64,000 bases of DNA from assembly GCA_004295015.1 (NCBI GenBank), contig SHNE01000033.1, positions 172,133 through 236,132 on the forward strand. Reading direction: 5' to 3'. A program made the translations under genes and the position numbers. The notes under the pieces were generated by a model. It saw nothing but the letters and a program-made list of their open reading frames with translations. It was not told the DNA's origin and did not search any database. Origin of the DNA: Bacteroidota bacterium. Its GTDB lineage: Bacteria > Bacteroidota > Bacteroidia > AKYH767-A > 2013-40CM-41-45. Positions 42,888 to 52,841 of the stretch are shown one piece after another. Within the stretch, counting starts at the first letter, position 1, and every line of letters begins with the position of its first letter.

Positions 42888-44582
42888 TCAATTTTTAGTT
42901 CCGAAATGCTTTTTACGCCAGAGATTTCTAATTATACCATAAAGCAAAATGAGAAGAACCGGGCTGAGCACATTGAACCAAGTCAACATGGTTGGTGAAG
43001 CAGTTTTAACCGGATCAAGCAGTCTTAATTTTAACTCCTTGCCTCTTAACTCAAGTATTCCGCTTTCATCGCACAAATAATCGACACAATTCAGGATGAA
43101 ATTTTTGTTTCCATAATATTGCTGGGTAAAGCGATCATAACCTAAAGGAAACATTGTACCCTTTTTACTAACATGGTTTGCGATAATATCACCGTCAGAA
43201 ATAACAATCATTTTACCGGGCTCACTATTTTCTTTAAAATTGATTTCTTTAGATTCAATAATTGCCTGAGGAATTCTTTTCGCATAGTTCGAATGAAATT
43301 TTCCTTCTAACAGAATGGCCACAGGAAGATATTTTTTTCTAAACAAAGCCGGATCAGGTGCTTCCTCCAGAATATTCAAACTCACACGGGCAGGGGGTAG
43401 CTGGATCTTGCAAAAATTTGAACTGCTGAGTAATACTGTTTTAGATATTGACGGGCTCTCGATGGTATCAATGGTACTAACAAATTCAGCTTTGATCGCA
43501 TTGAGGTTATTTACTATAGGATTTTTAGATTCAGGATTCAAAAGGGGAAAGTAATACCACGGAGTCAGCTTCATTTTCGGTTTGTCACCTACATAACCGG
43601 TAACTACAGGAATAGGGGCGGCAACCAAATCAAGAATCAGGTCATTGTTCACTCTTGCTCCGTAATGAAAAAGCATGTCATCAAGATTGAGTTCCATCGA
43701 CATGGCCACATTCGTATTTTCAACACTGAGGCTATCCATGTTAATCTGCATCTTATCGATCAGCCAGAGAACCCTGCCACCGTTCATGATGAACTGATCA
43801 ATGATAAATTTATCTTTTTCATCAAAAGCATTTTGAGGTTTAGCCACAATCAACACTTTATAATCCTTCAGTGCCTGAAGCTTTCCGTCAATTTTTACCG
43901 TGTCAACCTTGTAAAATTCACTTAGAGAATTTGCAATATCTGTGATTTGTTTGGTGCTCAGTTCAGAATGTCCCTGCAAAAAAGCAACGCTCTTGGAAAC
44001 GGGGGTTGTCAGCTTTCTCAGCATGGTTGAAATTTCATACTCCAATCCTTCAATAGAATTGTTGAGCATTTCATCCGGGTTCCCGCCAATTTTGCTTTTC
44101 AAAAGTTGCATGGGTACCTCCATACTTCCAAAACTTACCAAGGCTGCCGGAAAAACAAGACTCTGAGAACGAGAGCCCTTTTCATGCTGCTCGAGTTGCG
44201 TCGGCTGCAGCCCTTTCTGGCTCAGTTGCTCGTAAATTTTTAAACGCTCTTTGTCATCAGCACCGGCAGAAGGATCTATAAATTGGTATTCAATACGGTC
44301 ACCTGCATACACGCGGAATTCTTCGAGGATGTCTCTGGTGGCATTTCTAAGTTGCTTAAAACCCGGGGGAAGATCTCCTTCCAGATAGATTTTAAAATAT
44401 ACCATCTCCTTCAAATCTCCGGCAAGCATTTTGGAAGATGGCGAGAGAGAATACCTTTTCTCCGATGTGAGATCCAGCCGGGTGTAAAGTCTGGAAGAAA
44501 TAATATTAAGAAACACAAGAATAGCAATTACACTCAGCAGTTGCAGAATACTTTGTTTCTTAAGATTATTATTTTTCTTCAT
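42888..44582 (-). CDS. gldG: Gliding-motility ABC transporter auxiliary protein GldG
   Basis: The 564-residue protein has an N-terminal membrane segment, a large extracytoplasmic ABC-type uncharacterised transport domain (for example SPSSKMLAGDLKEMVYFKIYL, and VAFLQGHSEL followed by KVLIVAKPQ), and a second membrane segment near the C-terminus (WFNVLSPVLLILLYGIIRNL). This is the GldG architecture. In Flavobacterium, GldA, GldF and GldG form an ABC transporter needed for gliding. Here gldF lies 22 bases upstream; the ATPase gldA is not in the window. Confidence 0.92.
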   Translation of the reverse strand: MKKNNNLKKQSILQLLSVIAILVFLNIISSRLYTRLDLTSEKRYSLSPSSKMLAGDLKEMVYFKIYLEGDLPPGFKQLRNATRDILEEFRVYAGDRIEYQFIDPSAGADDKERLKIYEQLSQKGLQPTQLEQHEKGSRSQSLVFPAALVSFGSMEVPMQLLKSKIGGNPDEMLNNSIEGLEYEISTMLRKLTTPVSKSVAFLQGHSELSTKQITDIANSLSEFYKVDTVKIDGKLQALKDYKVLIVAKPQNAFDEKDKFIIDQFIMNGGRVLWLIDKMQINMDSLSVENTNVAMSMELNLDDMLFHYGARVNNDLILDLVAAPIPVVTGYVGDKPKMKLTPWYYFPLLNPESKNPIVNNLNAIKAEFVSTIDTIESPSISKTVLLSSSNFCKIQLPPARVSLNILEEAPDPALFRKKYLPVAILLEGKFHSNYAKRIPQAIIESKEINFKENSEPGKMIVISDGDIIANHVSKKGTMFPLGYDRFTQQYYGNKNFILNCVDYLCDESGILELRGKELKLRLLDPVKTASPTMLTWFNVLSPVLLILLYGIIRNLWRKKHFGTKN

Positions 44583-44604
44583 TGATATTATTGATAACGG
44601 ATTA

Positions 44605-45339
44605 CTACCACTTTCTTCTTTCCAGATTAAATTTTGTAAGAAAAATAAACAGACAAGAAAGGGAAAGAAAATAAATTACATCTCTGCTGTCGATCACACC
44701 ACGACTCATCGATGAGTAATGGGAAGAAATCCCTAAGGAGCCAAGTAAATTCTGGACGCCTACAGGAAAACTGAAGCTTGCCAGCGCATCAAATCCGGTA
44801 TAGAAAAAGAATGAAAGGAGCAGGGCCAATAAAAAAGAGATGATCTGATTTTGGGTTAGTGATGAGGCAAAAATTCCTATAGCAGTAAAACCACTGCACA
44901 AAAATAACAGTCCCAGATATGAACCTAGTATTCCGGCTGTATCCACGTTTCCACTTGGGCTCGCAAGCCAGGATACACTAAAATAATAGAGGATTGTAGG
45001 AACTAAAGCAAATGCCACGAGAACGATCGATGCCCCGAACTTTGCCATGATAATCTGTAAATCGGTCAGCGGCCTTGTAAAAAGAGTTTCAATTGTTCCG
45101 CTGCGTTGTTCTTCGGCAAACATGCGCATGGTGACGGCGGGGATCAGAAACAAAAACACCCAGGGTGCCAGAATGAACAAGGAGTCCAGACTTGCAGTTC
45201 CGTTTTGAATCAAATTGAATTCCGTGGTCGGAATAACCCAAAGAAACAAGCCTACAATAAAGAGAAACACGCATATGACCATATAACCCATAAGGCTGGA
45301 CAAGAATGCACTGATTTCTTTTCGGAGGAGGATAATCAC
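44605..45339 (-). CDS. gldF: Gliding-motility ABC transporter permease GldF
   Basis: The 244-residue permease has six predicted membrane segments and the ABC-2 motifs seen in GldF: KEISAFLSSLMGYMVI at the start, the central MRMFAEEQRSGTIETLFTRP and a C-terminal LTKFNLERRKW. It is the first gene of gldF-gldG-DUF4340. A promoter box lies 18 bases upstream. The transporter's substrate is not known. Confidence 0.93.
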   Translation of the reverse strand: MIILLRKEISAFLSSLMGYMVICVFLFIVGLFLWVIPTTEFNLIQNGTASLDSLFILAPWVFLFLIPAVTMRMFAEEQRSGTIETLFTRPLTDLQIIMAKFGASIVLVAFALVPTILYYFSVSWLASPSGNVDTAGILGSYLGLLFLCSGFTAIGIFASSLTQNQIISFLLALLLSFFFYTGFDALASFSFPVGVQNLLGSLGISSHYSSMSRGVIDSRDVIYFLSLSCLFIFLTKFNLERRKW

Positions 45340-45357
45340 GGTTCGTTAATTACGCGT

Positions 45358-45365
45358 CAAAAATA
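45358..45365 (-). promoter_or_regulatory. -7 box of the gldF-gldG operon
   Basis: The minus strand reads TATTTTTG, an exact TAnnTTTG match, 18 bases before the gldF ATG. No matching -33 element was found at 19 bases. Confidence 0.4.
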
Positions 45366-45597
45366 GTTTTTTTTAACGGGAAATTGAACCTGAAAAAACA
45401 AAAGTATTATGACGTGAAAATGACGAAGCTCCGGCCGTAAAATGATTTCAGGTCAGGCTTCTGCTTGCCGCATGAGTATGTAAAGATAGACTCTTGAGAT
45501 CTAACAGATTGATGATGATAGTCTGATATTTTCTCTGTTCCCGGGAATTACACTAACATTTATCGGCAAAGCAAAAAGCTGTAGTTCAGATAGCTTC

Positions 45598-47484
45598 TTA
45601 CTGCTTACAAAATTTAAAGCTTTGCACATCTCTTGAAGTGCTTGCTACCAGAATATATGCTCCTGAAGGCAAATTACTCAAATCCAATGAGTGATTAAGA
45701 GATGTATTTCCTGAAATATGACTTTCAATTATTTTTCCGCGCAGATCAAGGATTTTAAAACTGATCACTCCTTCACCGGGATTTTCTATTCGGAGATTTA
45801 CCTTATCAACTACCGGATTAGGGTACATAGTGCTAATTGCACGAGATTGTTGTTGTTGATCATTTCCTGCACAATCCTGAAAAACTACTTTCACATTTGA
45901 AATTGCACTGCATCCATACTGATTTGTCACACGAACGCTATAGTTTCCTGCCGTAGTTACTTCAATTGAACTTGTACTGGCATTGTTCGACCATTCATAC
46001 AAATTAGTACCTGAGCCAGCCTCCAGTTTCAATGGCATTCCGTTGCAACCACTCAATTGTCCGCCCAGATTAATGATCGGCGCAGAATGTCCTTCCTGAA
46101 TAATCACCTGCTGTGTTGTACTACATGCATTCGCATCAGTAATCATCACAGAATAGGTACCTGCATTCAGATTTTTTCTTGATGATGTGCTTATGTTCTG
46201 GTCTGACCAGTTGAATGCGTAAGGCTGCGAGCCTCCGGACACGATTGCCTGGATCCCTGCATCATTAGCACCTTCACAGCTTACATTTTGGGATTTTATC
46301 TGTAAGTTTAAATCACTCACATGAATCAAATAGGTACGGCTTTGAACTGCATTCACCGGGCATGCATTGTCCTGAGCATACACAGTAAGAGTGTAATTTT
46401 CTTTTACAGCATTATTTGAATTCCACAAAACCTCTGTAGTCGGATTCGTTCCGGCTCCAACACGTACACGAACTTCCGGCATATCACTCGTCCAAGAAAT
46501 TTTAACCTGATTTCCCTGGTCAGCATCGTAAGAATAAATCTTGAAAGACAATGCAGCATTCTTACAAATATTGATAGTGTTTTCATTGCTTCCATTTACA
46601 CCGGTGAGAGTGGGGATGATGTTGTAAGAAGGCTTTACACTCACTTCAATATCTCTGCTGACAGATCCAATGTGAATACCATTTCTGTATTCTTTCACAA
46701 GAACAGAAATCACACCATTTAACACCTGATTTGGCACTAAACTGATTTCACCGGTTTGAGCATTAATGAACATCTCAGTACCCAGTGGCCTTAATTGACT
46801 ATATGATGACTGGAAATCCACATAGGTTTCAGAACCTGTATTAGGAGTGCTGAGTGTATAAACTAAGGAATCTCCGTCTGTCGCATTGACCCTTGCATTA
46901 ATAATTTGAGTCTGGTTAAGATATAATTGAATAGTAGGGCTATTTACAAACTCACCCATACTATTTTGGCCGAGTGTATTGTTTAACAAAGCCTCAACGT
47001 ATATGTTGGAAGAGGTAGGATTTACGATGGTTGTTATGCCGGCATTTCTGCAGCAATCTGTAACACTAAATTTCCAGTCAGAACAATTGGCCGGAATAAT
47101 TACTTCACATGAATATTTCCAGGCCTGAGCTCCTAAGTAATTTCCACCCTGACATGTGCTCGTCTGGTTGGAGCAAAAGTTGACGAGTTCTTTTCCTGAT
47201 GTAAGATCCAGTTCCAATGAATGAAAAGATGTCAAAGAACAATTCTCTGATTGAACTTTAAGATTCATATTGGCCGGGGCAGAAATACCATTGCAATCTC
47301 TGTAAAGTGTGTATTGCACCTGATACTTCTGTCCGGACAAATGCTTATAGGTCAATTCTGCACCAAGCATATGGCTCGCATTGGCTGATTGGTGTATAAT
47401 CATCATTATGCAAAAGATGAACAACAACAGAATAAACCCGTACACGCCTGAAGTTTGATTTGGATGATTTTGGGATGACCGCAT
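45598..47484 (-). CDS. T9SS surface protein with one SprB-like repeat (paralogue A)
   Basis: The 628-residue protein has an N-terminal hydrophobic export segment (about 13-33), a roughly 360-residue N-terminal region opening GAELTYKHLSGQKYQVQYTL-YRDCNGI, an SprB-like repeat with GGSQPYAFNWSDQNIS and GTYSVMITDANACS, a further beta domain, and a C-terminal type A sorting domain (MYPNPVVDKVNL, KILDLRGKI and PSGAYILVA). It should be secreted by the T9SS and displayed on the surface. It is closely related to the following longer gene and to SprB-type adhesins. It lies beside gldF-gldG, fitting a motility or adhesion role, though that is only inferred. Confidence 0.85.
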   Translation of the reverse strand: MRSSQNHPNQTSGVYGFILLLFIFCIMMIIHQSANASHMLGAELTYKHLSGQKYQVQYTLYRDCNGISAPANMNLKVQSENCSLTSFHSLELDLTSGKELVNFCSNQTSTCQGGNYLGAQAWKYSCEVIIPANCSDWKFSVTDCCRNAGITTIVNPTSSNIYVEALLNNTLGQNSMGEFVNSPTIQLYLNQTQIINARVNATDGDSLVYTLSTPNTGSETYVDFQSSYSQLRPLGTEMFINAQTGEISLVPNQVLNGVISVLVKEYRNGIHIGSVSRDIEVSVKPSYNIIPTLTGVNGSNENTINICKNAALSFKIYSYDADQGNQVKISWTSDMPEVRVRVGAGTNPTTEVLWNSNNAVKENYTLTVYAQDNACPVNAVQSRTYLIHVSDLNLQIKSQNVSCEGANDAGIQAIVSGGSQPYAFNWSDQNISTSSRKNLNAGTYSVMITDANACSTTQQVIIQEGHSAPIINLGGQLSGCNGMPLKLEAGSGTNLYEWSNNASTSSIEVTTAGNYSVRVTNQYGCSAISNVKVVFQDCAGNDQQQQSRAISTMYPNPVVDKVNLRIENPGEGVISFKILDLRGKIIESHISGNTSLNHSLDLSNLPSGAYILVASTSRDVQSFKFCKQ

Positions 47485-47818
47485 TGGTAAATAGGATTAA
47501 TTACTTGGTCAAACTAGCCTCAAAGCCCTGTCAATTCAAGATTCTTCCGCTTATGGCAGAGATGAAGTCGTAAACTGCCTGAATTCTATGGTGAATGATG
47601 CTCTTTTTCAGGCCATAAATAGCTTGAAATTATTGAAATTTGAGCTTGTTTTAAGTCATTTCGACTCCAAATGCGCGAAATAATGCTCGGAATCTGCTTG
47701 AAAATGGAAAGCTTTTTTTTGCTTTTAACGCTAATATTCTACCCTTACAGGCTAATTTTTGCACAAAAAAAAAAGCCCGATCTGAGAGACCGGGCCTTTG
47801 CTATTCAATAATTCTTTG
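47485..47818. other. Intergenic gap between the two paralogues
   Basis: This 334-base gap holds the terminator at 47769-47800 and is otherwise AT-rich without a recognisable gene, RNA or exact promoter box. Confidence 0.5.
47769..47800 (-). terminator. Terminator of paralogue B
   Basis: GCCCG-A-TCT (47775-47783) pairs with AGA-C-CGGGC (47787-47795) across one mismatch. Reading the minus strand it is followed by a long T tract. It lies 19 bases after the stop of the 871-residue gene. Confidence 0.85.
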
Positions 47819-50434
47819 TTATTCTTTTACAAGTCTTACGGTTTTCATTTGTCCGTTATACTGAACCTGCATCAGGTAAATACCTGCAGCATATCTTTGA
47901 AGATCGATATTCTTTGTATATCCTGATTCAGCTTTTTCGTAACTGGTGAATAACTGATTTCCGAGTACATCGAGAACAAGTATTCTGACATTTACGTCTT
48001 TAATCTTTGCAATGTTCACAACAAACTGATCCCTGAAAGGATTAGGTGAAACAGTCATGGCTTGAGCATTATTGTGATTGTATGCAAGCGGATTGTTGTT
48101 ATTGATTGCAGGACACTGAACGAAACTAACTACAATAGCATCGAAATTCTGACATCCATTTGCATTCGTTACGAGTACAGAATACGTGCCGGCTGTTGTT
48201 ACCGTCAGCGTCTGACTTGTACTATTGTCTGACCAAAGGTAACTGCTAAAGCCTGCACCCGGATTCAGTAGCAAACTTGAACCAATACACATTACAGTAT
48301 CTGCACCTAAATCAACAAGTGGCGCAGGGTTTACAAATCCTATGCTAACGCTTGCGTAAGCACGGCAACCATGATAATCTTCTACACGAACGACGTAAGT
48401 TCCCGGTGCAAGGTTATTTACAGAAGCAGTAGTATCGCCGTTTGGCCAGAGATAGGAGTAAGGCATCGTTCCGCCTGTTGCTCCAACACTTGCCGTACCA
48501 TCTTCATCAGTTTCGCAAGTTGCATCACTTGAAGAAAGTATAGTTGCAGTAATTCCTGCAGCATTTCCAACAATATCAGTTAATGTGATCGTACATCCGC
48601 CATCAGTTACAACGCATTCAATTGGCCCTGCTATCAGTCCTGTTGCTGTATTTGTAGTACTCACGTTTGGAGTCCATGCATAGGTAACCGTTCCTGTTCC
48701 ACCACTGACAGACACTGTAGCTGTTCCATCGTTTGCTACACAGGTAGCAGGTGTGGTAGACATAGTAGCTGTTATTGGAATATTACCACCGATCACGGTA
48801 CTTGCGCTTGCAGAACAATTATTAGCATCCTTCACGACTACAGAATAAGGTCCCATAGCCAGGTTAGTGATTGAAGAGGCAGTTGCATTGTTGCTCCACA
48901 AATAAGTGTAAGCTCCGGTTCCGCCGGCAACGTTAGCAATGGCGCTACCGAACTGTGAATTACATCCTGCATCAGTAGGAGTGATACTCACTGTCAATGG
49001 AAGCGGTTCAGTGATGGTAAAATATTTTGTGGCAACACATCCGGTACCATCAATAATGTTCACGGTATAGTTACCTGCATAGAGGTGATTTACACTAGGT
49101 GTAAATGCTTGTAGTCCTGGAGGAGGTCCGCCTGTCCAGATATATGTAGTACCCGGAGAAGGAGTGTTTAATGTTGCTGTGGCTGATCCTGTATGACCAC
49201 CTGCACAGGCGATACTTGATGAACTGGTAACAGTCACATCCAATTGAGAAACCTGAATTGAAAACTGACGGCTTTGGCTACCCGCTGAAGGACATGCATT
49301 ATCACGAATCGTTGCAGTAAATGTATAAGGCGACGGTCTTGCATCTGCAGGAGTCGGAGTCCAGCAGAAATGTCCTACCGGTGCATTATATGGTCCTGTA
49401 ACGGTAAATGTTCCGGCAGGAATACCCTGATCCCATGTGAGGAATAATGAATCACCCGGATTGCCATCGGAAGTGATGATATCAAAACAAATCTGTCCAC
49501 CACAACTTGAAGTAGAATAGTCTGTAATACTACCATTGATTCCTGAAAGATCAGGTAATGTATTAGAGCAAGCAGTTGTATAGATTTGGATATCGCGAAT
49601 TACAGAGCCGATAAGTTCACCATTTCTGTATTCACGAACCATAACGGTTAACACGGCAATTTCAGTAGCTGTAGGCCACATAAATATATCACCTGTTCTT
49701 GGGTTGATCGAAAAACTATCAGGTAAAGTTGTGAGCGGTTGAGCAACTGAATATCCCGGATTGTATGCAATAGGTGCATTGGGGCCATCGCGGGGTGGCG
49801 CAAATGAGTAAACGAGTGAATCTCCATCAGCATCAATAGCTCCATGATTGAAGTTGTTAGCCTGACCTATACACATGAAGGCAATAGGAGGGTTGGAGAA
49901 TGTTGGTGAACTGTTATTTACATTTGTATTATTTAAATATGCATCGATGAACAAATCAAATGAATCCGGATTGTCCAGAGTCGTGATTGTTTGGTTACGA
50001 CAACATTCGCTGTGACTAAATGACCAGTCAAGGCAATTGGCCGGCAATGTAATTGTATCGGCGTATTCATAAACCTGTATTCCTGTTGCGGTTCCACCTG
50101 CACATGTGCTGATAGCAAGCGAACAATTTCTGGTTATTTCATACCCTGTGCCCGGAACCTGAGGTAAAGATACGTTCACTGAGGTTATACCGCAGCTAAC
50201 AGAACCGTATTGAAGCGATACTGTTGTTGGTGCAGTAATACCGTCACAATCCCTGTACAGTTTATACGTAACTATATATTGGTTATTGCCAATATACTTG
50301 TACGTTAAATCCGCACCGGCAGCGTGGCTGGCGAAAATTTCCTGAGCGCCAAACAATGTCGACATCAGAAGCATCAAGGTAATTTTGTTTCGCAGGAATA
50401 AGGAAACACAGACTGAGTAAATTGTTTTCATCAT
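47819..50434 (-). CDS. T9SS surface protein with several SprB-like repeats (paralogue B)
   Basis: The 871-residue protein has a signal peptide, an N-terminal region (about 35-400) homologous to that of paralogue A (GADLTYKYIGNNQYIVTYKL, then YRDCDGITAPT), then about four SprB-like repeats (about 400-760) each with a GGTG-x-YTYLW-type strand and a GPYSVVVKDANNCS-type turn, and a type A sorting domain (VSPNPFRDQFVVNI, LVLDVLGNQLF, AAGIYLMQV). It should be T9SS-exported and surface-attached. Repeat number differs from the neighbour, which fits duplication followed by expansion. Function is inferred from SprB-like adhesins of gliding bacteria. Confidence 0.87.
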   Translation of the reverse strand: MMKTIYSVCVSLFLRNKITLMLLMSTLFGAQEIFASHAAGADLTYKYIGNNQYIVTYKLYRDCDGITAPTTVSLQYGSVSCGITSVNVSLPQVPGTGYEITRNCSLAISTCAGGTATGIQVYEYADTITLPANCLDWSFSHSECCRNQTITTLDNPDSFDLFIDAYLNNTNVNNSSPTFSNPPIAFMCIGQANNFNHGAIDADGDSLVYSFAPPRDGPNAPIAYNPGYSVAQPLTTLPDSFSINPRTGDIFMWPTATEIAVLTVMVREYRNGELIGSVIRDIQIYTTACSNTLPDLSGINGSITDYSTSSCGGQICFDIITSDGNPGDSLFLTWDQGIPAGTFTVTGPYNAPVGHFCWTPTPADARPSPYTFTATIRDNACPSAGSQSRQFSIQVSQLDVTVTSSSSIACAGGHTGSATATLNTPSPGTTYIWTGGPPPGLQAFTPSVNHLYAGNYTVNIIDGTGCVATKYFTITEPLPLTVSITPTDAGCNSQFGSAIANVAGGTGAYTYLWSNNATASSITNLAMGPYSVVVKDANNCSASASTVIGGNIPITATMSTTPATCVANDGTATVSVSGGTGTVTYAWTPNVSTTNTATGLIAGPIECVVTDGGCTITLTDIVGNAAGITATILSSSDATCETDEDGTASVGATGGTMPYSYLWPNGDTTASVNNLAPGTYVVRVEDYHGCRAYASVSIGFVNPAPLVDLGADTVMCIGSSLLLNPGAGFSSYLWSDNSTSQTLTVTTAGTYSVLVTNANGCQNFDAIVVSFVQCPAINNNNPLAYNHNNAQAMTVSPNPFRDQFVVNIAKIKDVNVRILVLDVLGNQLFTSYEKAESGYTKNIDLQRYAAGIYLMQVQYNGQMKTVRLVKE

Positions 50435-50637
50435 GTATGGAATTGGGTTTGTAATTTTCTGATTTTAATTGTGCTTTGCTGTAAAAATAAGGCTTCTTTC
50501 AAGCAAAATATAATTTTCTTTTGTGAAACCTGAATTATGCGTGGTGAGTGAAGTCTATTAGCTTGCAAAAACGATTACCTGCTTTACGAGGCTTGTGATT
50601 ACCGGAATTAACTCTACAATAGTATTGAAAGATACAA

Positions 50638-50961
50638 CTAATTTTTCACTTTTTTTGTTAAATTATCAGCATGCGGCCACTTTTTATTAAGACTCCAGGC
50701 CTCTGCTGGTGCGGAAAAGAGCTTTTTTGTTTGTAGCCAGACTGTTACGAACAACTCTGAAGCCCTGTATTCATCTAGGTTTTCATGACTTTCCCACAAA
50801 CTGAATGTGAATAAGATGTTTGAAAACTCGCATGAATGAAGGAGTTCGAGGTGTTTGCATCCGGGAAAACTTCTAATTTTTTCGGCATTCTCTTCGAATA
50901 TTCTAAGAAATTCTTCGACTTTTAATGGGTCGAAAGTCATTTTAACCAGTCTGCTTATCAT
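50638..50961 (-). CDS. Antibiotic biosynthesis monooxygenase (ABM)-like protein
   Basis: The 107-residue protein has the ABM ferredoxin-like fold pattern: ISRLVKMTFDPLKVEEFL, then FPGCKHLELLHS and FTFSLWESHENLDEYRAS. ABM domains act in small oxygenases or haem-binding proteins, but family members are too diverse to assign a reaction. Its start overlaps the end of the SAM hydroxide adenosyltransferase gene by about 20 bases, so the two are probably co-translated. Confidence 0.82.
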   Translation of the reverse strand: MISRLVKMTFDPLKVEEFLRIFEENAEKIRSFPGCKHLELLHSCEFSNILFTFSLWESHENLDEYRASELFVTVWLQTKKLFSAPAEAWSLNKKWPHADNLTKKVKN

Positions 50962-51757
50962 AAAATTCGATTCTGATTGATTCCATCACCTTAATACCCA
51001 ATAGACCGGCTGCAGAGGCACGATTCAGGGCAATTTCAAGATATCCATCCTCATTAAAAAAAGCGACGATCTCACCTACAATTGCATCTTCGTAAGTTCT
51101 GCTAATCTTGTTAATATTATAATGTGCCCGCCTGAAGTGAATCATAACCTCACGACCTCTTCTTACTTTATTGTATTCTTCCTGCCGGACATTTACCACC
51201 GCATTTCCAAATTCATCAATGTATAAAACGACTGCTCTGATTCCATCCGGATCAAAAGTGGCTTTGGCCAGATAACTCTGATGGAAACTCTCCTGCATCA
51301 CACCTTGCTCTTTTAAGGGATGACCATTCATTATGTTTCCAATCATCTCTGTCAATCGCATTGACATACCCGATCGTCCATCGGCAGGATTAATTCTTAG
51401 TCGGTAAATTTCAGCGGGCTCGTTTTCAAGAATCAAAGAAAAAATACCGCTGTCAATTCCGATGAAAACATGATTCATGCTTTTTATTGCCAGGATGGAA
51501 GCAATCTGATCGCTTGATTTCGGCGTGTTATTACTGTCAAGTCCTATAAAATGTACCGTACCTGCCGGAAAATTTGAGAAGCTGTTTCGAATTAAAAAGG
51601 ATGCATGAAGAATGTCAAATTGTTCAATCTGATGTGATAAATCAATGATGTTCACATGAGGCGAACGAGTCAATACCTGACCCTTAAAGGAGCCGACATA
51701 ATGATCCCGAAGACCCCAATCTGTTGTCATTGTCAGAAAAGGAATGGTTCTCTTCAT
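50942..51757 (-). CDS. SAM hydroxide adenosyltransferase/SAM hydrolase (DUF62 family)
   Basis: The 271-residue protein has the DUF62 motifs LTMTTDWGLRDHYVGSFKG, NIIDLSHQIEQFDI and YIDEFGNAVVNV. Characterised members hydrolyse S-adenosylmethionine to adenosine and methionine using activated water and are relatives of fluorinase and chlorinase. Halide-binding residues cannot be judged here, so the hydrolase assignment follows the general family. It overlaps the ABM-like gene downstream and is divergent from phoH. Confidence 0.9.
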   Translation of the reverse strand: MKRTIPFLTMTTDWGLRDHYVGSFKGQVLTRSPHVNIIDLSHQIEQFDILHASFLIRNSFSNFPAGTVHFIGLDSNNTPKSSDQIASILAIKSMNHVFIGIDSGIFSLILENEPAEIYRLRINPADGRSGMSMRLTEMIGNIMNGHPLKEQGVMQESFHQSYLAKATFDPDGIRAVVLYIDEFGNAVVNVRQEEYNKVRRGREVMIHFRRAHYNINKISRTYEDAIVGEIVAFFNEDGYLEIALNRASAAGLLGIKVMESIRIEFYDKQTG

Positions 51758-51900
51758 AACTCTTGTTGATAACTTCTAAATTTGGAAAGGCTAAAAGTAG
51801 GGAGTTTTGGTTAGTATTGAAACGAAAATTAACTGAGTGAAATTTATTTTCTCTACAGGAGTATTCCTGACTCAGCCTTCTTATTTTTAAACGCAAAACC

Positions 51901-52839
51901 TTGAGCGAAGTAATTATTCCGATCGACACATTTAATCCCGTTGAGTTTTTTGGTGTTAACGACAGTAACCTGGAAGTGATCCGAAAGAATTTCCCTGAAC
52001 TTAAACTCGTTGCCAGGGGTAATGAGATTAAAGTTATTGGTGATGAAAAGAACATTCACCTCTTCAGCGAAAAATTAAACCGGCTTATCCAGCATTATCA
52101 GAAGTTTGGGAGTTTAACTCCGGATAATGTGCAGCATTTTCTGGCAGATAAAAACGGACAAGAGGGCGCTCCGCAGCCACCAACAGGCGATGTACTCGTT
52201 TTTGGACAGAATGGTATTATGGTTCGGGCGCGAACTGTTAACCAGAAAAAAATGGTTGAAAGTTCTGAGAAGAATGATATTCTCTTTGCCATCGGACCTG
52301 CAGGAACAGGTAAAACATATACTGCTGTCGCTTTGGCTGTCAGGGCTCTAAAGAACAGGGAGATTAAAAAGATTATCCTCACACGCCCTGCTGTTGAAGC
52401 AGGAGAAAACCTGGGATTCCTTCCCGGTGATTTGAAAGAAAAGATTGATCCTTATCTCAGACCCTTGTATGATGCTCTATACGACATGATTCAAGGTGAA
52501 AAGGTTAAAAGTTATGTGGAGACAGGAGTAATTGAAGTGGCACCTCTTGCATTCATGAGAGGCAGAACTTTAGACAATGCCTTTGTTATTTTAGATGAGG
52601 CTCAAAATGCTACTGAAAGTCAGCTTAAAATGTTTTTAACCCGCATGGGGCCTTCAGCTAAATTTATTGTTACAGGCGATGTTACGCAAATTGATTTGCC
52701 ACGCAACCAACCATCTGGTTTAGTTCAGGCAATCAAAATACTTTCCAATGTACGAGGTATCGATTTTGTTTATCTTGATGCCGGCGATGTCGTTCGTCAC
52801 CGATTAGTGAAAGAAATCATTGAAGCGTATAATAGATAG
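51901..52839 (+). CDS. PhoH-family ATPase
   Basis: The 312-residue protein has an N-terminal KH-like segment ([20 protein letters not shown]) and a PhoH ATPase domain with Walker A GPAGTGKT (132-139) and Walker [11 protein letters not shown], plus [13 protein letters not shown] and [12 protein letters not shown]. PhoH proteins are RNA-associated ATPases often linked to YbeY and ribosome maturation. It is read from a TTG, because no ATG fits the conserved start. purC follows two bases after its stop. Confidence 0.93.
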   Translation: MSEVIIPIDTFNPVEFFGVNDSNLEVIRKNFPELKLVARGNEIKVIGDEKNIHLFSEKLNRLIQHYQKFGSLTPDNVQHFLADKNGQEGAPQPPTGDVLVFGQNGIMVRARTVNQKKMVESSEKNDILFAIGPAGTGKTYTAVALAVRALKNREIKKIILTRPAVEAGENLGFLPGDLKEKIDPYLRPLYDALYDMIQGEKVKSYVETGVIEVAPLAFMRGRTLDNAFVILDEAQNATESQLKMFLTRMGPSAKFIVTGDVTQIDLPRNQPSGLVQAIKILSNVRGIDFVYLDAGDVVRHRLVKEIIEAYNR

Positions 52840-52841
52840 TC

